Assembly: GCA_002310015.1 (NCBI GenBank)
Contig: DBYQ01000069.1
Span: 2,308 to 10,259 of the forward strand
Direction: 5' to 3'
Source: Bacteroidales bacterium UBA1182
GTDB lineage: Bacteria; Bacteroidota; Bacteroidia; Bacteroidales; Bacteroidaceae
Length of the DNA: 7,952 bases
A program made the position numbers and the translations under genes. The notes under the pieces were generated by a model. It was not told where the DNA came from. It worked only from the letters and a program-made list of their open reading frames with translations, and made no database searches. Below are positions 1-7,221 of this stretch, piece by piece (the stretch's first letter is position 1; each line of letters starts with the position of its first letter).

Positions 1-2318
1 GTGTTAGTAGATCCAGCTTCGGCCGGAACGGCTACTGCATAGAGCAGATCCTCAGACATGGCGTGATACCAATCGGCATTGATTTCAAACTTGTTCTCCC
101 AGAACGCCAAATCCACACCTATATCAAAAGTCTTTTTCTTCTCCCATCTGATTGCGGTGTTTACATAATCAGAAATAGCAGATCCGGTTACCTTTGTTCC
201 ACCAAAACTGTATGTATAGTTTCCGCGGGGCATCGTGCCCATATACTGGTACTCACCTATGTTCTCATTACCCAAGATACCATAGCTGGTACGGATCTTT
301 AACAGATTGATGTAATCAAGATTGAAAAAGTGTTCACGGTCAATGCGCCATCCTGCAGAGAAAGAAGGGAACCAGTCCCAATGGCCATCGCTTGAAAGGC
401 GGCTTGAACCGTCACGACGTACAGTTGCCTGAAGGAGGTATTTGCCGTCATAGTCGTATGTGAATCGGCCCAGAAATGAAGCCAATACATGCTCACTCTC
501 GTATGAACCGGCATCACGGGTTTCAGCGTTGCTAACCTGAAGGTAATACGGCTCTGGCATGTTGTTGCCGCGTCCGGTAAGTGTATGATAAGTCTCACGT
601 TCAAATGTCTGACCTGCAACAAGGTTCAGGTGATGACGACCCATTGTTCCCTCATATGTAATAAAGTTCTCAATCAGGGCATCAGTATATGAACGATAAC
701 CTTCATTCAGTGTTTCATTGCTCTTGTCCAGATAATTGGTGGTACTCTGTATGAAAGCCGGCACGAAAGTAAAGTCCTTTGCAAAAGTACGGCTGTAAGA
801 AAGATTCAGGTTATATGACAACTTATGGTTCTCATTCTTATGGCCTATCATATCCAAAAGGTCAACCTTGGCTGTTCCTGTAGCCACAATCCTGTCAACC
901 ACAGTATTGCGCTCAAGCAGATTGTTGGTCAGAAGCGGGTTGGTCATTCTTAAATCACCATGGATCTTGTCATAATATGTCCCATACCCGAAAGAATCAT
1001 AATTATACTCAGTAGCAGGAGCAAGCACATCATCCAGAACCCAAGTGCGGCTGTCACGTGCAAGAATGGTTGGAGGCATTATAAGAGCCGATGCCATTAC
1101 CGGATACTGCTGTCCGTAAAGACCCTGCACATACTCGTTGGCATTACTCATGGACATGTTGTTCTGCTTGCTATGGCTGTAAACGACACCAGTCTTGAGG
1201 CTCAAGAACTTGACATCCATATTATTGTTTATACGGGCGGTAAAACGGTCAAAATCTGGACCCGCCCCCTCAAGTGTACCCTTCTGGCTGAAATAGTCAA
1301 GACCGATATTATAGGTATTGTTCTTACCACCACCCGAAATGTTCACGTTGTGATTCTGACGGATACCCGTCTTAAACATGGTGTCAAACCAATCTGTATT
1401 GTACTTTGAAGGATCCAGATAATCCGGGCTTGAGGGATTGTAGCCAGAAGGAACTTCCATACCACTGTTGGCGAAAGCCATTCTTACATATTCACCATAT
1501 TCCTCTGAATCCATGATATTATATACTCCTTTCCTGATGCGGTCAACGCCAAAATATCCGGAATAGTCAATCTTCATAGGCTGGTCTTTCTTTCCGCTCT
1601 TGGTCGTAATTATTACCACACCATTTGCAGCTCGTGAACCGTATATGGCAGCTGCCGATGCATCCTTAAGTACCTGTATGGTCTCAATATCATTGGGTGA
1701 GAAATCACGGATGGAAGTACCCATGGGAACACCGTCTATAACATACAACGGGCTGGTATCGCCAAAACTGCCCAAACCGCGTATGCGGACTGACGGATCA
1801 GCACCCGGCTGACCGTCAGTAGTGATATTTACACCTGCCACCTTACCCTCCAGCATTGAAGAGATGTTGCTGTGTGACACCCGCTTAAGCTCATCCGCCT
1901 CAACTACTGCCACGGAGCCTGTCAAGTCAGCTTTTTTCTGTGTGCCGTAACCTATCACTACAACCTGATCCAGAAAGAGGGACTCGGTATTTATTAATAT
2001 CTCACCAAGATTGGTCTTGCCGTTTACAGACACCTCCTTGGTCTCATATCCTAAAGACTGGATAATCAGCACAGCATCAGCGGGAACTGAGATAGTGAAG
2101 TTTCCATCCAGATCTGATGCCGTTCCTATTGTAGTATGACCTTTAAGTACCACAGCAGCAGCCATAACGGGCTCTCCTGTTTCATCTACAAGAGTACCTT
2201 TTACGGTTATGTTATCAGCAGCCTGAACTAAGGCAGGTGCTGCGTTTACTACTGAGCCCGTAAAACCGGATACGGCCAGCATACAGCATAATGCTATCGA
2301 AATACTAAACTGTTTCAT
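1..2318 (-). CDS. SusC-like TonB-dependent outer-membrane receptor, 3' end cut by the window edge
   Basis: This frame stays open for 772 codons from ATG at 2318 to the left edge, so perhaps the last quarter is missing (SusC proteins are usually around 1000 aa). Residues 1-27 form a signal peptide. Residues 36-110 form a carboxypeptidase-regulatory-like beta-sandwich (VKGTLVDETGEPV, SDLDGNFTISVP, LGYETKEV). The TonB box/plug junction is DQVVVIGYGTQKKADLTGSV near 117-136. The plug carries LEGKVAGV, VRIRGLGSFGD, PLYVIDGVP and IYGSRAANGVVIITT, all SusC hallmarks. The rest is beta-barrel with alternating aromatic strands. There is no extra N-terminal STN domain, so signalling through an anti-sigma factor is unlikely. 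Known role of the family: TonB-powered import of oligosaccharides with a SusD partner. The gene starts 15 bp after the lipoprotein stop with no terminator between, implying one operon. No Shine-Dalgarno sequence is seen, which is normal for Bacteroidetes. The specific ligand is inferred only from the neighbouring GH51 gene. Confidence 0.96.
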   Translation of the reverse strand, partial: MKQFSISIALCCMLAVSGFTGSVVNAAPALVQAADNITVKGTLVDETGEPVMAAAVVLKGHTTIGTASDLDGNFTISVPADAVLIIQSLGYETKEVSVNGKTNLGEILINTESLFLDQVVVIGYGTQKKADLTGSVAVVEADELKRVSHSNISSMLEGKVAGVNITTDGQPGADPSVRIRGLGSFGDTSPLYVIDGVPMGTSIRDFSPNDIETIQVLKDASAAAIYGSRAANGVVIITTKSGKKDQPMKIDYSGYFGVDRIRKGVYNIMDSEEYGEYVRMAFANSGMEVPSGYNPSSPDYLDPSKYNTDWFDTMFKTGIRQNHNVNISGGGKNNTYNIGLDYFSQKGTLEGAGPDFDRFTARINNNMDVKFLSLKTGVVYSHSKQNNMSMSNANEYVQGLYGQQYPVMASALIMPPTILARDSRTWVLDDVLAPATEYNYDSFGYGTYYDKIHGDLRMTNPLLTNNLLERNTVVDRIVATGTAKVDLLDMIGHKNENHKLSYNLNLSYSRTFAKDFTFVPAFIQSTTNYLDKSNETLNEGYRSYTDALIENFITYEGTMGRHHLNLVAGQTFERETYHTLTGRGNNMPEPYYLQVSNAETRDAGSYESEHVLASFLGRFTYDYDGKYLLQATVRRDGSSRLSSDGHWDWFPSFSAGWRIDREHFFNLDYINLLKIRTSYGILGNENIGEYQYMGTMPRGNYTYSFGGTKVTGSAISDYVNTAIRWEKKKTFDIGVDLAFWENKFEINADWYHAMSEDLLYAVAVPAEAGSTN

Positions 2319-2333
2319 ATATTCAAGGTTTTA

Positions 2334-4034
2334 TTATTCAAAAAATACCAGATATGATTCCTGCAGGACAAGGGCGGTCTGAAGATTCGCACTGTCAACA
2401 GTTATGCCGGCGTATGACTGAAAATGTTTCTCTCCATTTGGATATACCACATCATATCTTACGTTTGCTGTTCCGTCACCGTTGTTCTTGACAGTGATTG
2501 TTACGACAGAATATGTAAGATTCTGTTTGAAGATATCCCAGTTCCAATTTGATTCCTTCAATACATCATCAGTAAAACTGTCACCCCAACCGAAATGGTC
2601 CATACGAGTTACAGCATACTCTACAAGTGCAGCATTACGCAGAATGACACACGGACTCTGGAAGTTCTCAGCAGAAAGTGAATAGAGCATTGCCTTGTAG
2701 ACTACCGAATCACCGGCCTGAAGAGCGGTATCGGGAGTGAACGTGGTCCACCATGCATTTGTATAATCGGCCTTACCTAACTCAGATGTTCCCTTAAGCA
2801 CATTGACCTTACATGTTGTGGTAAAGTCATTTGTGCTGCCCACATAGGTTATCTTAACCTCAGGAGTTCCTTCAGCAGCGGGTATGCTGTCAAATACAAG
2901 GAGATCATTGTCAATTACACCAGTTGTGTTATCTTCAAATGTGGCAGTAACTACTATTCCACAAGTATCAAAACGCAGTTTGGTTCCTTCCAACTGATCA
3001 TAGATATAATATGTATCAAGAGCAGGCATCCTGGTAACAGCTATGGAGACAACATTACTCACCACGTTTAATTTGTAATAACCCAAAACCGTAGTACCGG
3101 ACTTACCTAACTTAGTCTTGGAGTAAGATAGGACAACAGTCTTCTCTCCTACAGAACTCAGGTCTGGGATTACGGAGAATGTAACATCGGCAGTATCAGC
3201 TACAGCCTGAGAACCATCGGCAAAAGTAACCGTGGCAACTGAATTGCCCCAGTAATTGGTCTGACCAATCTCAAGTAACTTAGGCATTCCGGTTACAGAG
3301 ATAGATACGGCATTAAAATCCTCAAGAGCCTGAACCTTTGAAGTGACGGTGTAGGCATTCTGTACATCAAACCAGCTACCGTCGCAAACGAGTGTGGCAA
3401 AAATGTCCTCTGTAGCAGAAACCTGATGATGATATTTCTCAACCAGGATAGCACCACTGGCAGTATGCATTGTTGCTGTTATATAAACATTACCTGTCTT
3501 GGAATGATCTATTTCCATCTCAACGCGGGCTCCATCCATAACAGAACGGAAATATTCCCACATATCTTCATATCCGGCAGCAGTGGCGCAATCTGCATAG
3601 TTATTCTCAATAGCAGACAAAACTGCACCACCCAATCCATATGCATCTGAACGAAGCACGAACAATTCCACCTTGTTCTCTGATGCATCGGCAACACGGA
3701 GATTCCAGTTGTTCCAGTTGTTGGCCTCAGATCCGTGGTTGATGAAATCGATGTGAAGAAGACGGTTTGAAGGAACGACAAACCACTGTGAGGTGGCACC
3801 ATTCCATGGGGTTGAACAATCCTCAGCTCCTACTATTGAATTGGCAATCGTTACGTATACCGTGTCACCGGTATCAATCTTGGCTTTTTCTTCAGCAATA
3901 GAGTCAATCTTCTGCTGAATGTCATCCGGGGCATCAATATTGTATCTTTCGATTTCCCCATCACAACTTGTCATTGCCGGCCCTATATATAATAAGGTCA
4001 GGACAGACAAAAGGATAAACTTGAATTTTCTCAT
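2334..4034 (-). CDS. Putative surface glycan-binding lipoprotein with duplicated beta-rich modules flanking two Ig-like domains
   Basis: The 566-aa protein has a lipoprotein signal peptide: a hydrophobic stretch at 6-18 and a lipobox AMTS-C with Cys24, followed by an acidic DGE, which may favour surface export. A short alpha-helical linker follows (about 31-55, IDAPDDIQQKIDSIAEEKAK). Module 1 (about 61-225) and module 2 (about 417-566) look like divergent copies of one fold. Shared landmarks are ELFVLRSDAYGLGG versus EYAVTRMDHFGWGD, and MWEYFRSVMDG followed by paired strands versus NWDIFKQNLTY followed by paired strands. Between them lie two bacterial Ig-like repeats (about 241-323 and 328-414), each opening with VSI-VT-MP-L and containing a TF.D/TFEDN strand turn. 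The aromatic-rich modules suggest carbohydrate binding, but no catalytic motif is seen. It precedes susC by 15 bp and ends in tandem TAA stops. Inferred role: capturing substrate at the cell surface for the SusC transporter, like SusE/SusF-type or other surface glycan-binding proteins. Binding is not demonstrated by the sequence. Confidence 0.9.
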   Translation of the reverse strand: MRKFKFILLSVLTLLYIGPAMTSCDGEIERYNIDAPDDIQQKIDSIAEEKAKIDTGDTVYVTIANSIVGAEDCSTPWNGATSQWFVVPSNRLLHIDFINHGSEANNWNNWNLRVADASENKVELFVLRSDAYGLGGAVLSAIENNYADCATAAGYEDMWEYFRSVMDGARVEMEIDHSKTGNVYITATMHTASGAILVEKYHHQVSATEDIFATLVCDGSWFDVQNAYTVTSKVQALEDFNAVSISVTGMPKLLEIGQTNYWGNSVATVTFADGSQAVADTADVTFSVIPDLSSVGEKTVVLSYSKTKLGKSGTTVLGYYKLNVVSNVVSIAVTRMPALDTYYIYDQLEGTKLRFDTCGIVVTATFEDNTTGVIDNDLLVFDSIPAAEGTPEVKITYVGSTNDFTTTCKVNVLKGTSELGKADYTNAWWTTFTPDTALQAGDSVVYKAMLYSLSAENFQSPCVILRNAALVEYAVTRMDHFGWGDSFTDDVLKESNWNWDIFKQNLTYSVVTITVKNNGDGTANVRYDVVYPNGEKHFQSYAGITVDSANLQTALVLQESYLVFFE

Positions 4035-4069
4035 ACCTTTTATAGTTTGTTAGTTAATTTTGACTGGTA

Positions 4070-4077
4070 CAAAATTA
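4070..4077 (-). promoter_or_regulatory. -7 element of the lipoprotein-susC operon promoter
   Basis: On the minus strand the sequence is TAATTTTG, a perfect match to the Bacteroides -7 consensus TAnnTTTG. It lies 35 bp before the ATG of the lipoprotein gene, giving an expected start of transcription near 4064 and a leader of about 30 nt. No TTTG is present 19-21 bp upstream; the proximal CACCTTTT box occupies that position instead. This suggests an activator-dependent promoter. Confidence 0.65.
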
Positions 4078-4090
4078 TCTTACATAAAAA

Positions 4091-4125
4091 CATAAAAGGT
4101 GTATAAAAAAACGCAAAAGGTGGAT
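4091..4125 (-). promoter_or_regulatory. Putative activator operator: two direct CACCTTTT boxes 21 bp apart, upstream of the lipoprotein-susC operon
   Basis: Read on the minus strand, the distal half-site is ATCCACCTTTTGCG (4125-4112) and the proximal one ATACACCTTTTATG (4104-4091). They agree at 11 of 14 positions, and their CACCTTTT cores start exactly 21 bp (two helical turns) apart in the same orientation. The proximal core begins 24 bp upstream of the -7 element, so the box overlaps the -33 region, where no TTTG is present. AraC-family dimers commonly bind direct repeats with this spacing, and activators often overlap the upstream promoter element. The same arrangement occurs before the GH51 gene. 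Assignment to the regulator at 4152-7145 is inference. Confidence 0.7.
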
Positions 4126-4151
4126 TTTTGGACCAGGCTCAAAAAACGGTT

Positions 4152-7145
4152 TCAGACAGCACTGGGAGCCATGCCAAACTCTTTAGTGAAGCATCGCGTA
4201 AAATATTTGGGGTCATTGAACCCACACTCATAAGCTATCTCGGAGATATTCATCAAACCGGTCTGTCGGTTGTTCACAATCATCTCATGGGCTACGGTCA
4301 GACGATAAGTGCGTATCAGTTCCGTTACCGAATGGCCCATTGAATCCTGCAGCTTCTTATTAAGGGACGTCTTACTCATGCCCATGCGGTCGCAAAACAG
4401 CGCCACATCCAGATCCGGATTGGAATAACTGTTTTTTAGCACCTCCATAACCTTGGATTTAAAATCGTCATCCTTACTGTTTTCGGGTACTGCAGGATTG
4501 AGGGCTATGATCAGTCTGTTACCTGCCAGCTCCTCAACCTCATGTTTGAGAACGGCATTCTGACGGTCCAGTTCCTCGGCTTTCCGCTCTATGAGTATAC
4601 GCTGGTTGTTTATCTCTCTGGTGCGCTCATCGACAGTACGTTGAAGCAACTCCTTCTGTTTTACAAGGAAACGGGTCCTGCGTTTATGCCATACAAGTAT
4701 TATTCCCCACACCACAAAAAGCAGCAACAGTTTGGCCAGTATCGTATGTCTGAAATATGGCTTGACATGAATAGGCAGGCTAATCATATCCGCCGCCGAG
4801 CCAGGAGCTCCCATTGCCTTGACCTGAAGCAGATAGTCACCTGCAGGAAGCGAAGGATAAGTGATCGTATTGTCCGAATCGCCCACCTTGTACCACCTGG
4901 AGTCAAGCCCCTCTATCCTATACATGTAACTGAACCTGGAATTGGTGGCGTAATTAAGCGTTGAAAACGAGAAAACCAGAGACCTGTCTCTCTCATGAAG
5001 TGTCATTGAAGAAGTATACGGACTGTAATTTACATTACCGTTTACGGACGTTTTGGTAATATGGAGGTTCAGCGGAGGATACTGATAACTGCTCCGGGAG
5101 GGCTCAATCACAGACAGTCCGTCCACCGTACCAAAGCAGAGCGACCCGTCGGCACATACACATGAAGCGTTAAGGTAGAACTGCGATGACAGCAGCCCCT
5201 GCTCTACCGAATAGTTCAGGAACTGCATGGAGCCCGGAGAGAGCATGGAAAGTCCGTTTCCGGTAGAAATCCATATATTGCCCCATTCATCCTCTTCAAT
5301 ACATCTCACCACATTGCTTATAAGTCCGTCCCTCATGCTGATGTTCCTGAAACTCAAGTCGCCGGACAGGCTCTCCTCGGTCTTGTATATTCCGTTTCCG
5401 TTACTGCCAAGCCATATGGTACCGTCCTTGGCTTGTATGATGGAGACAATCTTATCCGGAACACCCGATCCGGGTTCGTCCAGTTTTTCGCTGAGGTTGA
5501 CATAGTCAAAATCCAAGCGGTCTCCGTTCCTGCGGGCGCTCTTGAGGTCAACCACATGCACTCCGTTCTGACTGCCTATCCACAACTGACCTTCAGAGTC
5601 TATACACGAGCCAACACATCCTGTAGTCTGGTCAGGGAGTGCCTGATAGACATTGTATGACGACAGGTCACAATAGTATATTCCGGTATTGCAGCCTATC
5701 CACATCAGATTGTTAATGGTATCAAGCTCCAGAGCGCCCACATGATCCAAACGGTCCGACTGAACGCCCCTCCACACAGGTTTAAGCACCCTGTCGTATG
5801 GACTGACGCCATTCAGCACATCTACACCGCCTCCCCATGTGCCGACCCAAAGATTTCCCTTGTCGTCACTCGTAACTGCACTAACCGAATTATGGCTTAT
5901 GCCACCTTCCTTTGCGGTGATATGACGGAATCCTTCCTCTGGATTCATGGTATAGCTCAGACCGCTCTCCACGGTTCCCACCCACAGCATTCCGTCATGG
6001 GTCTGATAAACCGCATTGACCGGATTCGGTGCAATTGATGTAGCATCCGATGCCTGATGCCTGTAATTGTTCAAGGCCAGTCTTTTGGTCTTAAGTTGGA
6101 TAAGGCCGGCACTCTCGGTCCCGAACCAGACATCGTCGCCCCTCACACTTACACAGTTAAGGAAGTTACTGCTCAGACTGCAGCCATCCACATCCGAATC
6201 ACTTGAGAGGCGTTCAAAACTGTCATCTATAGGCCTGTAGAAATTGGCTCCCTTAAGCGATATTGCCACCAGCGTATTGTCGGACGTAAGAGCCAGACCG
6301 CTTATGTAGTTCTGGGAAAGTGATTTGTCATTACCGGGATCTGTGGTATACAACTTCCACAAACCGGTAGGCAGATTATACCTGAAAAGTCCGTCGATAG
6401 TAGATATCCAGACATCCTGATCCTTTATTATATAATCGGTAACCAGCGACTCGGGGTTATAGACGAAACCCGGCAACGCAGGGGTGCAAACCAGTCCGTC
6501 ATCGGCACAGCGTACGCGGTATATTATTCCGCCCATACCTATCCATACTGTTCCGTTTTTCTCCACGTCCTTGAACACCATTGCAGGCTGTTCCATGCGG
6601 GGGTCAGCAAGACTGTCAACCCTGAGTGCACTACCGGCATCGTCAAACTCTATACGTACAAGAGTACTGCCGGTCTTGGCCCATATACATCCATTTGAAT
6701 CCAGTGTCAGATATGCACATAAGCCGCCATTGAAGAGTTCAAAAGCCGTGTCTTCAGTTCCGGGCACGGAGACCATGCATGAGTTCATAAGGTCAAACAC
6801 CTCAATGCCCCACTCCGTTCCTATCCACAATCTGTGGAAACCGTCCTCAACTACGTTTCTTACAAAATTGCTCTTGAGTTCATATTCCATTCCGGTGGCC
6901 ATTACTATGAATTCATAGCCATCATACCGGCACAATCCTCCACCCGAAGTGGCAACCCACATGAATCCTGCATCATCAAACATTATGTCGTCCACAAAAT
7001 TTGAAGGCAGTCCGTCCGATATACCTATGAACTTGGACAGATGCGAACCGGCAAACGAGCCTTGTGCCACGCAATTGACAGAGTGAGCACACAAGAGCAG
7101 TAACGATAAAAACAAAGAGATTATTTTTCCACCTATAGTTTTCAT
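4152..7145 (-). CDS. Membrane-spanning HTCS-like regulator: two-propeller sensor joined directly to an AraC-type HTH, no kinase
   Basis: This 997-aa protein begins with a signal peptide (1-27, ending NCVAQ). Residues 38-680 contain 14 Reg_prop-type blades, recognised by WIGT/WVGT/WISTxxG motifs at about 62, 107, 155, 201, 246, 292, 340, 388, 433, 482, 522, 578, 625 and 669, which fits two seven-bladed propellers. A Y_Y_Y domain follows (about 715-795: MYRIEGLDSRWYKV, YPSLPAGDYLLQV). Then come one membrane helix (802-819) with a basic KRRTR stop-transfer, a coiled coil (about 822-875) and an AraC-family DNA-binding domain (895-997). Both HTH helices are recognisable: LFCDRMGMSKTSLNKKL and ISEIAYECGFNDPKYFTRCF. 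No HisKA SHELRTPL-like motif, no HATPase N/G boxes and no receiver domain are present, so signalling must be conformational, without phosphotransfer. Hybrid two-component regulators share this sensor and output and sense PUL oligosaccharides in the periplasm. It probably activates the adjacent operon and the divergent GH51 gene. The C-terminus ends at GMAPSAV, a few residues shorter than usual. Confidence 0.95.
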   Translation of the reverse strand: MKTIGGKIISLFLSLLLLCAHSVNCVAQGSFAGSHLSKFIGISDGLPSNFVDDIMFDDAGFMWVATSGGGLCRYDGYEFIVMATGMEYELKSNFVRNVVEDGFHRLWIGTEWGIEVFDLMNSCMVSVPGTEDTAFELFNGGLCAYLTLDSNGCIWAKTGSTLVRIEFDDAGSALRVDSLADPRMEQPAMVFKDVEKNGTVWIGMGGIIYRVRCADDGLVCTPALPGFVYNPESLVTDYIIKDQDVWISTIDGLFRYNLPTGLWKLYTTDPGNDKSLSQNYISGLALTSDNTLVAISLKGANFYRPIDDSFERLSSDSDVDGCSLSSNFLNCVSVRGDDVWFGTESAGLIQLKTKRLALNNYRHQASDATSIAPNPVNAVYQTHDGMLWVGTVESGLSYTMNPEEGFRHITAKEGGISHNSVSAVTSDDKGNLWVGTWGGGVDVLNGVSPYDRVLKPVWRGVQSDRLDHVGALELDTINNLMWIGCNTGIYYCDLSSYNVYQALPDQTTGCVGSCIDSEGQLWIGSQNGVHVVDLKSARRNGDRLDFDYVNLSEKLDEPGSGVPDKIVSIIQAKDGTIWLGSNGNGIYKTEESLSGDLSFRNISMRDGLISNVVRCIEEDEWGNIWISTGNGLSMLSPGSMQFLNYSVEQGLLSSQFYLNASCVCADGSLCFGTVDGLSVIEPSRSSYQYPPLNLHITKTSVNGNVNYSPYTSSMTLHERDRSLVFSFSTLNYATNSRFSYMYRIEGLDSRWYKVGDSDNTITYPSLPAGDYLLQVKAMGAPGSAADMISLPIHVKPYFRHTILAKLLLLFVVWGIILVWHKRRTRFLVKQKELLQRTVDERTREINNQRILIERKAEELDRQNAVLKHEVEELAGNRLIIALNPAVPENSKDDDFKSKVMEVLKNSYSNPDLDVALFCDRMGMSKTSLNKKLQDSMGHSVTELIRTYRLTVAHEMIVNNRQTGLMNISEIAYECGFNDPKYFTRCFTKEFGMAPSAV

Positions 7146-7160
7146 TTTTCCACCTTTTGG
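7123..7160 (+). promoter_or_regulatory. Putative activator operator: two direct ATTTTTCCACCT repeats 21 bp apart, between regulator and GH51 gene
   Basis: Two copies of ATTTTTCCACCT (7123-7134 and 7144-7155) are identical over 12 bases and match at 14 of 16 when extended to 7138 and 7159. They are exactly 21 bp apart and in the same orientation. The cores CACCTATA (7130) and CACCTTTT (7151) correspond to the boxes before the lipoprotein gene; the block 7149-7159 is identical over 11 bases to 4114-4124, read on opposite strands. The proximal core begins 24 bp upstream of the GH51 -7 element, as in the other promoter. The pair covers the regulator's start codon (7143-7145) and its first codons, so binding could also repress the regulator. 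Confidence 0.7.
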
Positions 7161-7164
7161 ATTA

Positions 7165-7195
7165 CGAATGTATATATTTTTGCAAACAAAACAAA
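7165..7195 (-). promoter_or_regulatory. Candidate promoter of the regulator gene
   Basis: On the minus strand a TTTG (7195-7192) is followed after 19 bp by TACATTCG (7172-7165), one mismatch from TAnnTTTG, at a spacing typical for Bacteroides -33/-7 pairs. Transcription would start near 7159, leaving a leader of about 14 nt before the ATG at 7145. The element overlaps the divergent GH51 promoter, and its start site falls inside the 21-bp repeat operator, which fits basal expression with negative autoregulation. The region is AT-rich, so a chance match is possible. Confidence 0.4.
7175..7182 (+). promoter_or_regulatory. -7 element of the GH51 gene promoter
   Basis: TATTTTTG matches the Bacteroides -7 consensus TAnnTTTG perfectly. 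It predicts transcription starting near 7188 and a leader of about 34 nt before the ATG at 7222. No TTTG lies at the usual -33 distance; the proximal CACCTTTT box (7151-7158) sits there with the same 16-bp gap seen before the lipoprotein gene, suggesting activator dependence. Confidence 0.65.
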
Positions 7196-7221
7196 CCGTA
7201 TAACCTATTTATTATTCAGAT

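Noticed and set aside
960..1409. Plus-strand open frame of 149 codons opposite the SusC gene.
   Set aside because: It is antisense to well-conserved SusC codons, shows no recognisable domain and has no promoter; it is a shadow of the real frame.
4033..4045. An inverted copy of the box (plus-strand ATACCTTTTATAG) directly before the lipoprotein start codon, possibly a third half-site.
   Set aside because: It lacks the conserved CACC core (TACC instead), lies in AT-rich leader sequence and has no partner at 21 bp, so it may be chance or a ribosome-access sequence.
4136..4170. Short inverted repeat GGCTC/GAGCC at the regulator's end as a terminator.
   Set aside because: The stem is only 5 bp with a loop of about 25 bases, and one arm lies in the coding sequence, so it does not look like a working terminator.
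6484..6918. Plus-strand open frame of 144 codons opposite the regulator's propeller region.
   Set aside because: It lies antisense to clear propeller-repeat codons and has a low-complexity Ser/Pro-rich translation typical of a shadow frame.
7149..7158. AAAGGTGGA just before the regulator ATG as a Shine-Dalgarno site.
   Set aside because: Bacteroidetes rarely use Shine-Dalgarno sequences, and the same motif occurs 57-88 bp before the lipoprotein ATG, where it cannot be a ribosome site. The 21-bp repeat operator explains both.
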